Position numbers and translations under genes: made by a program
Notes under the pieces: model-generated
Seen by the model: the letters and a program-made list of their open reading frames with translations, nothing else
Told to the model about the DNA's origin: nothing
Database searches by the model: none
Shown: positions 6,136 to 12,991 of the stretch, one piece after another
Numbering within the stretch: the first letter of the stretch is position 1
Layout: each line of letters starts with the position of its first letter
Assembly (NCBI GenBank): GCA_964415185.1
Contig: CAYPZI010000079.1
Coordinates: 1-12,991 of the forward strand
Origin: CAYVBJ01 sp964415185
Lineage (GTDB): Bacteria; Bacteroidota; Rhodothermia; Balneolales; Balneolaceae
Direction: 5' to 3'
DNA: 12,991 bases

Positions 6136-9100
6136 ATGAAAATAATTGAGCTTTCTATCCGTCGAAAAGTCACCATCGCTATGTTTACGGTAGGAATTTT
6201 ACTCTTCGGTATTGTTTCCCTTTCCCGGCTGAATGTAAATTTACTGCCTGAACTGAGTTATCCGACACTCACCATCCGAACCGAGTTGCAGGGCGCCGCC
6301 CCAATTGAGGTCGAGAATCTGATCACCAAACCGGTAGAAGAAGCCGTTGGAGTTGTGAAAGGTGTGCAGCAAGTACGTTCCATTTCGCGTGCCGGACAAT
6401 CAGATGTAGTGCTGGAATTTACCTGGGGCACCGATATGAACATCGCCAATCTGGATGTGATGTCGAAACTGGATGCTGTTCAGCTCCCGCTTGAAGCCGA
6501 AAAACCGGTCACCCTTCGTTTCGATCCTACCCTCGATCCCATCATGCGTTATGCTTTGTATTATGATGATCAGTCTCCGCAGAAAAATGCAGAGAATGAT
6601 GCATCGGTGAATTATGCCGTATATCAGGATCTTTCAAACCCCGATGCTATTTCCCGATTAAAAGGACTTCGGGTTCTGGCAGATGAGCAGCTCAAAAAGA
6701 GCCTGGAATCATCACTTGGAGTTGCTTCCGTTAAAGTGAGTGGCGGACTTGAAGAAGAGATACAGGTAAACATCGATCAGAGCCGTCTCTCCTACCTAAA
6801 AATTCCAATTGAAAATGTGACTCAGATCTTAAGCGCTGAAAATATCAATCTTTCCGGCGGGAGATTGGAAGAAGGTTCACAACAATATTTGGTCCGGACA
6901 CTGAATGAATTCAAATCCGTTGAACAGATGCGTGATGTAGTGATCAGCCGAAACGCCGAAAATACAATCTACCTGAAAGATGTTGCAGAGGTAGAACAGT
7001 CCTATAAAGAACGGGAAGCCATTACCCGTCTCAATGGCTTCGAAGCTGTCGAAATCGCTATTTATAAGGAAGGTGATGCCAATACGGTGGCTACAGCAGA
7101 AGCTGTGGACAAACGAATGTCTCAAATCCGTGAAACCCTCCCACCTGAAATGAAGTTAGAGAAGGTCTATGATCAATCGGTTTTTATTGCTTCTGCTGTA
7201 AATGAAGTGAAGAATGCCGGGATCATCGGAGGTATTCTGGCGGTGATTGTGCTGTACCTGTTCTTAAGAAATTTTTGGACCACGGTCATTATCTCGGTTT
7301 CCATTCCGGTTTCCATCATTGCTACTTTTAACCTGATGTATGGAAATGATATCTCTTTAAATATCATGTCGTTGGGTGGAATTGCGCTCGGTATCGGGAT
7401 GCTGGTAGATAATTCCATTGTGGTACTGGAGAATATTGCACGTCACAAAGAGATGGGCAAAGGGATTATAGAGTCGGCGCGTGAAGGCGCGGGCGAAGTG
7501 GGAATGGCTGTTGTCGCCTCTACCCTTACCACCATCGCCGTATTCTTTCCACTGGTTTTTGTGCAGGGAATCGCCGGACAGCTTTTCCGAGATCAGGCAT
7601 TGACGGTAACTTTTTCCTTGCTCGCATCACTTGTTGTTGCGCTCACTTTGATTCCTATGATGTCGTCCTTTACCCGTTCAAAAAAGAATCTTGATCCTTT
7701 AGAACTCAAAGAACCAAGAACCAGGTTTGGACGGGGACTACGAGCAATCCGATTGTTCCTGTTCTATACCATTCCGACAGCCATCACCAAAGGAATCAGG
7801 TATATAGTGAAATGGATCTCTAAGATCGTCAAAACCCTATTCTCTCCTTTTGTATATCTATTCGACAAAAGCTATCGGGCAGTTGAAAAAGTTTATGCCG
7901 GTATGCTCCGATGGTCACTCGATCATAAATTCACCGTGCTCGTTTCAGCTGTTGTGATCTTTACCGGTTCCCTTACTCTGGTTCCAAGAATTGGGGTTGA
8001 ACTGATCCCTCAGCTTTCTCAAGGCGAATTTTCTGTGGAATTTAAACTCCCTCCCGGAACACCTATTGAAAAAACCGATGCGGCCTTACATTCTGTACAG
8101 TCATCAGCCAGGGATAAAGATAACATTCAAACCACATTTGCTGTGGCAGGAACAGGAAACCGAATGGATGCCAATCCCGATGAAGGCGGTGAGAACCGGG
8201 GTGAAATGAATGTAACACTGGCCTCCGGTTCTTCTGCATACGAAGAAGAGATCGCCATGGATCAACTTCGCGCTTCTTTAAGCCAGATTCCGGGGTTGCA
8301 GTATAAATTCGAGCGCCCTGCCCTTTTTTCGTTCAGCACCCCGGTTGAAATTGAGATCAGCGGTTTTGATCTGGAGAAGCTCAAAGAGGCCGGTGATGCT
8401 GTTGCCCGAAAGCTTTCTTCAAACAATCGCTTTGCTGATGTGAAAAGTACGATGGAAACCGGAAGCCCCGAAGTTCAGATTATATTTGATCGTGATAAAG
8501 CCGCCTCTCTTGGGTTACAGGTTCATGATGTGGCCGACCGTATCGTAAGCAACGTTCGCGGAGATGTGGCTACGCGATATTCCTGGAGGGATCGAAAAAT
8601 AGATGTGCTGGTTCGTGCCCGCGAAACAGACAGAGCGTCGATCAATGAGATTCAAAACCTGATTGTAAATCCGGGCAGTAATCGGCCTATCCCCTTGAAT
8701 GCAATTGCACAGGTACAGATCGCCAATGGCCCCGGTGAAATTCGCAGAGTTGCTCAGCAGCGTGTGGCTGTTGTATCAGCCAACCTTAATTATGGAGATC
8801 TGGGTGAAGCTGCTGAAGAAGTAGAGCAAGCCCTTGCTGATGTCACTCTTCCTGCCGGTATTTTTGCTCAAATAGCCGGACAGAATGAAGAGATGTCGGA
8901 GTCGTTTCGGTCGCTTATTTATGCCCTGGCTTTAGCTGTATTTTTAGTTTACCTGGTGATGGCATCCCAGTTCGAATCGCTGCTTCACCCTTTTATTATC
9001 CTCTTTACGATTCCTCTTGCACTGGTTGGAGCTATTCTCGCACTTTACCTTACATCTACCACCATCAGCGTGGTTGTGTTTATCGGGTTGATCTTGCTGA

Positions 9101-9426
9101 TCGGTATTGTGGTGAATAACGCCATTATCCTGATTGACATCATCAATCAAATGCGGATGAAAGGCATGGAGAAAATTGAAGCCATCAAAGAAGGAGGAAA
9201 ATCAAGACTTCGACCGATCTTAATGACTACGATGACTACCACCCTTGGCCTTCTTCCGCTCGCCATCGGTTTTGGTGACGGAGCTGAACTTCGGGCCCCG
9301 ATGGGAATTACAGTGATCGGCGGATTACTCATCTCAACCCTGCTGACACTTGTGGTAATTCCCGTGATGTATGCCATCCTCGATCGTAAAAACTATTCGG
9401 TTCAACCCGAAACTGAAACAGCTTAA
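6136..9426 (+). CDS. RND efflux permease 1 (AcrB/HAE-like), with a long linker
   Basis: A 1096-residue proton-driven inner-membrane transporter of the AcrB type. It begins with the standard cytoplasmic-helix/TM1 pattern I-E-L-S-I-R-R-K-V-T and has the L-L-P-E-L-S-Y-P-T-L porter entry. TM2-6 lie at about 355-507, and TM8-12 at about 975-1085. TM4 carries G-M-L-V-D-N-S-I-V-V-L-E-N with Asp425-Asn426. TM10 carries G-I-V-V-N-N-A with Asn994 where AcrB has Lys940. R-L-R-P-I-L-M-T (1024-1031) is conserved. The ends and the duplicated fold show it is complete. The TM6-TM7 linker (510-598) is about 50 residues longer than in the neighbouring permease. V-x-N-N rather than the heavy-metal (CusA/CzcA) TM4 pattern argues for organic substrates, which cannot be named. 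Confidence 0.95.
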   Translation: MKIIELSIRRKVTIAMFTVGILLFGIVSLSRLNVNLLPELSYPTLTIRTELQGAAPIEVENLITKPVEEAVGVVKGVQQVRSISRAGQSDVVLEFTWGTDMNIANLDVMSKLDAVQLPLEAEKPVTLRFDPTLDPIMRYALYYDDQSPQKNAENDASVNYAVYQDLSNPDAISRLKGLRVLADEQLKKSLESSLGVASVKVSGGLEEEIQVNIDQSRLSYLKIPIENVTQILSAENINLSGGRLEEGSQQYLVRTLNEFKSVEQMRDVVISRNAENTIYLKDVAEVEQSYKEREAITRLNGFEAVEIAIYKEGDANTVATAEAVDKRMSQIRETLPPEMKLEKVYDQSVFIASAVNEVKNAGIIGGILAVIVLYLFLRNFWTTVIISVSIPVSIIATFNLMYGNDISLNIMSLGGIALGIGMLVDNSIVVLENIARHKEMGKGIIESAREGAGEVGMAVVASTLTTIAVFFPLVFVQGIAGQLFRDQALTVTFSLLASLVVALTLIPMMSSFTRSKKNLDPLELKEPRTRFGRGLRAIRLFLFYTIPTAITKGIRYIVKWISKIVKTLFSPFVYLFDKSYRAVEKVYAGMLRWSLDHKFTVLVSAVVIFTGSLTLVPRIGVELIPQLSQGEFSVEFKLPPGTPIEKTDAALHSVQSSARDKDNIQTTFAVAGTGNRMDANPDEGGENRGEMNVTLASGSSAYEEEIAMDQLRASLSQIPGLQYKFERPALFSFSTPVEIEISGFDLEKLKEAGDAVARKLSSNNRFADVKSTMETGSPEVQIIFDRDKAASLGLQVHDVADRIVSNVRGDVATRYSWRDRKIDVLVRARETDRASINEIQNLIVNPGSNRPIPLNAIAQVQIANGPGEIRRVAQQRVAVVSANLNYGDLGEAAEEVEQALADVTLPAGIFAQIAGQNEEMSESFRSLIYALALAVFLVYLVMASQFESLLHPFIILFTIPLALVGAILALYLTSTTISVVVFIGLILLIGIVVNNAIILIDIINQMRMKGMEKIEAIKEGGKSRLRPILMTTMTTTLGLLPLAIGFGDGAELRAPMGITVIGGLLISTLLTLVVIPVMYAILDRKNYSVQPETETA

Positions 9427-9435
9427 TTCACAATC

Positions 9436-12400
9436 ATGAATATTACCGAATTATCTTTACGCCGACCGGTAACCACTCTCATGGTCTTTGTGAGTCTGCT
9501 GGTTGTCGGTTTGATCGCCACCCGAATGGTTCCGCTGGAATTTATGCCGAATATCACCTTTCCGGGTGCTTTTGTGCAGATCCCGTATCCCAATTCCACC
9601 CCAGCTGAAGTCAATGAAAATATTGCCCGTCCCATTGAAGAGGTTATGGCAACGATCAGCGGAATCGAGCAGATCAACTCCAACTCGGGAGAGAACAATG
9701 CCGGGGTGATTATCACCTTTAAACAGGGCAATGACATTGACCTGAAAGCCATCGAAATCAAGGAAAAGATCGAAAGTATTCGCCACCAGCTTCCCGACGA
9801 TTTTGAGTATTACGAGATCTTCAAATTCAGTGATGGTGCAAACGTCACCCTTCAGCTTCGTATTTCCAGCAACCGTGATCTTTCTGATGCTTATGAACTG
9901 CTTAACCGAAATGTGCAGCAGCGAATTGAACGTATTCCAGGGGTAGGACAAGTGGATCTGTATGGCGTAGAAAAAAAAGAGTTCCGCATCGAGTTAGATC
10001 CCGACCGGCTCACCCAATACAATATTGACCTGAACCAGCTCACCACTAAGCTTAGACGAGCTAATTTTTCCATGTCGGCCGGCAAAATCACTGATTCCGG
10101 AATGCGGTACATGGTCCGCCCTGTCGGTGATCTGAGTACCACAGATGAGATTGGAAACCTGATCATCACCGAAAATAATATTCGCGTGAAAGACATTGCA
10201 CAGGTTACCTACACCTCTCCAAAACGAGATTATGCCCGGCACCTTGATATGAAGTATGCCATCGGGCTGGATATCACCAAGGAGTCTACCGCTAATTCTG
10301 TTGAAGTAGTCAACAACGTGCTGGCAGAAATTGAGAAGATCAATGAGTTGCCCGAAATGCAGGGCATAGAGATCTATGAGATGTTCAATGAAGCGGATGG
10401 AATTTTAAGTTCCCTTCGCGAATTATTCAATGCCGGGATGATCGGGGCTATCTTTTCTATTATTGTTCTCTTTATTTTTCTGCGGCAGATCAGTACCACT
10501 CTTATTGTAGCTATTGCTGTCCCCTTTTCGCTGATCGTAACGCTTGGCTTTTTCTTCTTCCTGGATATCTCCCTGAATATATTGTCAATGATGGGGTTGA
10601 TGCTCGCCATTGGGATGCTGGTGGATAACGCCGTTGTGGTAACTGAAAACATTCATCGCTATCAGCGATTGGGACACAGTGCCTGGAAATCGGCGGTATT
10701 CGGCGCAAAAGAAGTGTCTATAGCAGTTACAGCCGGTACCTTAACATCCATCATTGTTTTCCTTCCAAATGTAGTGAACGAGAGTTTTATCTCTCAGCAC
10801 ATGTATTATATCGGGATGTCTATTATCATTGCATTGATCGCATCACTGGTGATCTCATTGACGATAATTCCGCTGCTGGCTTCAAAGATCAAGCCCCCAA
10901 AAGAGAGTGACAAGAAAACGATTATCGACAAACTTTCACTAAAATATGCCGCTTTGCTTGAATGGTTTTTGGAGCGCAGAAAAGTTTCCGTACTTTTTAT
11001 CATTTTACTGTTTTTGAGCGGTATTATTCCGGTTTCATTTATGTCTGTGGATATGTTCCCACGAGTTGAGGAACGTCAATTAAGCATGCAATACAATCTC
11101 AATGCAGCTTATACGCTCGATACAGTTAAAGAATCGGTAGACCGCATCGAAAAATATCTGTATGAAAATCAGGAAAATTTTGAGGTCAACTCTGTTTACT
11201 CTTATTACACTCCGGATTTTGCAGAGTCTACCATCAATTTGATCCCGGACGATAATGCCATTAAATCGGTTACTCAGATCAAAGAAGAGATACAGGAAAA
11301 CCTGCCGATGATCGCTATTGGACGACCGGCTTTTGAATATATAAGCCGTAACAGTGCCGAACAGGTGAGGGTGTTTGTGCAGGGCGAATCCATGGAAACA
11401 TTAGACAAACTGGCGGAACAAGTGGAATGGAGGCTTGGGCAACTTGAAGGTTTTGCTGACGTCCGATCGGAAGCTGAAACGGGAAGCGATGAAATTCGAT
11501 TAACCGTAGATCACAATCGTGCCCGTAATTTTGGGCTGACATCATCGTCCATAGCGCAAATGGTATCCGGTTCCGTTCGCGGGCAAACCGTACAGCGAGT
11601 TCGAGGACCCGACGGTGAGATTGATGTGGTGCTTGCCTTCCAGGATGTAAACCGCCAGACGATCGATGACCTCAAAAATCTGCCTATTTCTATTGGTGAG
11701 CAAACGGTTAAACTGGCTTCCCTTGCTAATTTTCAATACAGTCAGGGAACAGGACGAATTTTCCGTGAAAACCGCAAAAATTCACTTGGTATTGCCATTA
11801 ATCTGGAAGGAATTACATCAGATGAAGCCCGTGAGGAGATCTCAACAGTGATGAACCAGATTGTCTACCCCACCGGCTACTCATGGAGTTTTGGCCGCAG
11901 TTTCGGTATGAATGATGATGTAATGTCCACCATGCTGTTCAATATTTTCATCGCTTTTTTTCTTATCTATTTGATCATGGCTTCCCTGTTTGAGTCACTA
12001 CTCTACCCAGGCAGCGTTCTTTCCTGCATCTTTTTTGGGGTTATAGGCATCTTTTGGTTCTTTTTCATAACAAATACCACCTTTGACCTGATGGCATTTA
12101 TTGGCATCCTTATTTTGATGGGTATCGTTGTGAATAATGGAATCGTTATGATCGATCACATTAACCATTTACGCAGCCATGGACTCTCCCGCAAAGATGC
12201 TGTATTGCAAGGAGGCAGCGATCGAATGCGTCCGATTTTAATGACAGCAGCTACCACAGTGTTAGGTTTGATTCCACTTTGTATCGGTACTACCCAAATA
12301 GGCGGAGAGGGCCCTCCCTACTTTCCAATGGCCCGTGCCATTGTGGGCGGACTTACATTTTCAACCGTAGTAACCCTGCTTGTACTTCCGTCTATTTACG

Positions 12401-12456
12401 TGATATTGGATGATGTCCGGATTTGGGGAACTCGAATATTGCATGCATCAACATAG
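9436..12456 (+). CDS. RND efflux permease 2 (AcrB/HAE-like)
   Basis: A 1006-residue RND transporter, 9 bp after the first permease and clearly a distant paralogue rather than a recent copy. It starts M-N-I-T-E-L-S-L-R-R-P-V-T and has L-E-F-M-P-N-I-T-F-P-G at the porter entry. TM4 is L-A-I-G-M-L-V-D-N-A-V-V-V-T-E-N (Asp397-Asn398). TM10 is G-I-V-V-N-N-G (Asn900-Asn901). R-M-R-P-I-L-M-T is in TM11, and the TM12 end is S-T-V-V-T-L-L-V-L-P-S-I-Y-V-I-L. The TM6-TM7 linker is short (about 36 residues). With one adaptor and two permeases the arrangement recalls MdtABC, where MdtB and MdtC form a mixed trimer. Two homotrimers sharing the adaptor are equally possible. No outer-membrane factor follows. 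Confidence 0.95.
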   Translation: MNITELSLRRPVTTLMVFVSLLVVGLIATRMVPLEFMPNITFPGAFVQIPYPNSTPAEVNENIARPIEEVMATISGIEQINSNSGENNAGVIITFKQGNDIDLKAIEIKEKIESIRHQLPDDFEYYEIFKFSDGANVTLQLRISSNRDLSDAYELLNRNVQQRIERIPGVGQVDLYGVEKKEFRIELDPDRLTQYNIDLNQLTTKLRRANFSMSAGKITDSGMRYMVRPVGDLSTTDEIGNLIITENNIRVKDIAQVTYTSPKRDYARHLDMKYAIGLDITKESTANSVEVVNNVLAEIEKINELPEMQGIEIYEMFNEADGILSSLRELFNAGMIGAIFSIIVLFIFLRQISTTLIVAIAVPFSLIVTLGFFFFLDISLNILSMMGLMLAIGMLVDNAVVVTENIHRYQRLGHSAWKSAVFGAKEVSIAVTAGTLTSIIVFLPNVVNESFISQHMYYIGMSIIIALIASLVISLTIIPLLASKIKPPKESDKKTIIDKLSLKYAALLEWFLERRKVSVLFIILLFLSGIIPVSFMSVDMFPRVEERQLSMQYNLNAAYTLDTVKESVDRIEKYLYENQENFEVNSVYSYYTPDFAESTINLIPDDNAIKSVTQIKEEIQENLPMIAIGRPAFEYISRNSAEQVRVFVQGESMETLDKLAEQVEWRLGQLEGFADVRSEAETGSDEIRLTVDHNRARNFGLTSSSIAQMVSGSVRGQTVQRVRGPDGEIDVVLAFQDVNRQTIDDLKNLPISIGEQTVKLASLANFQYSQGTGRIFRENRKNSLGIAINLEGITSDEAREEISTVMNQIVYPTGYSWSFGRSFGMNDDVMSTMLFNIFIAFFLIYLIMASLFESLLYPGSVLSCIFFGVIGIFWFFFITNTTFDLMAFIGILILMGIVVNNGIVMIDHINHLRSHGLSRKDAVLQGGSDRMRPILMTAATTVLGLIPLCIGTTQIGGEGPPYFPMARAIVGGLTFSTVVTLLVLPSIYVILDDVRIWGTRILHAST

Positions 12457-12511
12457 GTTACCTGCTTTTAAACCGATGTTCAAATTAACGCTCACTTTCA
12501 TCACTTACATG

Positions 12512-12606
12512 AAAAGGGAACACGAATCGAACTGTTAAAATAGATGCACTGTACTTATGCGATAAAATGGCAACTTTAACAGTTCTGATGATCCGTGTTC
12601 CTCTTT
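12512..12606. repeat. Long imperfect inverted repeat between convergent genes
   Basis: Arms gaactgttaaa (12529-12539) and tttaacagttc (12575-12585) are exact complements. The outer arms ggaacacg (12517-12524) and cgtgttcc (12594-12601) are also exact, with a small asymmetric interior loop between the two stems and weaker pairing further out (A-rich left, T-rich right). The structure spans about 95 bases with a 35-base loop region. It lies between the plus-strand permease and the minus-strand serpin, so it could be a two-way transcription terminator, a small inverted-repeat element (MITE-like) or a structured RNA. No coding frame is recognised in 12457-12677. Confidence 0.65.
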
Positions 12607-12677
12607 ATTCAATCAAACTAATCTACTACTGTCTTATCAAGAATAAAACTTCGGGTGAGAGTTGACTTAACACTACA

Positions 12678-12991
12678 TTATAGTGCCGGGTTTTTCACCT
12701 TACCCATAAACAGGTTTACTCCACTTTCTCTTTCGTGAATAATAAAGACAAACGGCCGATCAACGACGAAAGGGGCCAATGCCGAATCCTCAACTATTCC
12801 CACGCTTGTTACAGCCGCAGCTTCTGTTCCCTCTTCATCCACCTGAATAAATGTCTTATGTTTTACTTCGCTGATAAACAGTTCGTTGGGTGAGGGTGTA
12901 ATTCCGGAAAGGTTAGCGAGTCCTGCATCGAAAGCTGTTTCCATACCCATCGCTTTCAAAATATCGTTGTATTCAATTTCGTACTCGAGCT
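12678..12991 (-). CDS. Serpin (serine protease inhibitor family), C-terminal part
   Basis: The frame is open to the right edge (reading L-E-Y-E-I-E-Y-N-D-I-L-K-A-M-G-M-E-T-A-F) and gives about 104 C-terminal residues. Any Met or TTG inside it is not the real start. Serpin hallmarks are unmistakable: A-x-L-S-G-I, L-F-I-S-E-V-K-H-K-T-F-I-Q-V, the hinge E-E-G-T-E-A-A-A-V-T, and the final R-P-F-V-F-I-I-H ... L-F-M-G-K-V-K-N-P. The small-residue hinge (Gly at P15, Thr at P14, Ala at P12-P10) fits an inhibitory serpin that traps its protease by loop insertion. A gapless match to the alpha-1-antitrypsin loop puts the cleavage site after Asp (codon 12786-12788), with P4-P1 Ile-Val-Glu-Asp. The N-terminus, any signal peptide and the cellular location lie outside the window. 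Confidence 0.93.
   Translation of the reverse strand, partial: LEYEIEYNDILKAMGMETAFDAGLANLSGITPSPNELFISEVKHKTFIQVDEEGTEAAAVTSVGIVEDSALAPFVVDRPFVFIIHERESGVNLFMGKVKNPAL

Noticed and set aside
6136..9426. Heavy-metal (CusA/CzcA) type permease
   Set aside because: The TM4 and TM10 motifs follow the drug-efflux (HAE-like) pattern and lack the usual metal-type sequence. No metal-binding adaptor or copper/silver genes lie nearby.
12786..12959. Taking the TTG at 12957-12959 as the start of a short 93-aa protein
   Set aside because: The frame is open to the window edge and the residues upstream of it also match a serpin. It is an internal codon of a longer gene.

Overview
The window looks like draft or metagenome-assembled DNA from a Gram-negative bacterium of the Bacteroidota/Balneolota (FCB) kind. 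This is an inference from the gene mix (GumN/TraB protein, ECF sigma factor with a membrane partner, tandem RND pumps with a lipoprotein adaptor, serpin), AT-rich leaders with weak or absent Shine-Dalgarno sequences, and moderate GC. A run of exactly 100 N (4103-4202) is a scaffold gap, so the order and distance of its two flanks cannot be taken for granted.

Layout. (1) 1-728, plus strand: the tail of an unidentified gene, then a type II toxin-antitoxin pair in toxin-first order (higB-higA) with a perfect 9+1+9 palindrome just before higB, probably the autoregulatory operator. (2) 856-3965, minus strand: a tightly packed five-gene unit read gumN-like, ECF sigma factor, four-helix membrane protein, DUF3267-type HExxH membrane protein, small membrane protein. 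The gaps are 19, 1, -4 and 0 bp, so the unit is almost certainly co-transcribed and translationally coupled. It resembles a self-contained envelope-stress circuit. The last gene seems to have lost its frame near its 3' end. (3) 4103-4202: assembly gap. (4) 4203-4807, plus: a DUF5995-family protein whose 5' end lies in the gap. (5) 4808-5073: a non-coding leader with two hairpins and a short palindrome. (6) 5074-12456, plus: an RND efflux operon of one lipoprotein periplasmic adaptor and two different inner-membrane permeases (1096 and 1006 aa), spaced 12 and 9 bp. No TolC-type outer-membrane factor is seen. (7) 12457-12677: a long inverted repeat between convergent genes. (8) 12678-12991, minus: the C-terminal part of a serpin, open at the right edge, with an inhibitory-type hinge and a predicted P1 aspartate.

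How the genes work together. The adaptor and the two permeases should form one efflux machine, or two sharing an adaptor, that borrows an outer-membrane channel from elsewhere. The sigma factor, the membrane protein (candidate anti-sigma factor) and the HExxH protein (candidate membrane protease) could form a signal-release chain, with the GumN-like protein as an envelope component under the same control. No mobile element, CRISPR array, rRNA or tRNA was found. The most unusual points are the sigma/HExxH operon, the Asp-P1 serpin loop, the inverted repeat at 12512-12606 and the basic amphipathic insertion in the first permease.
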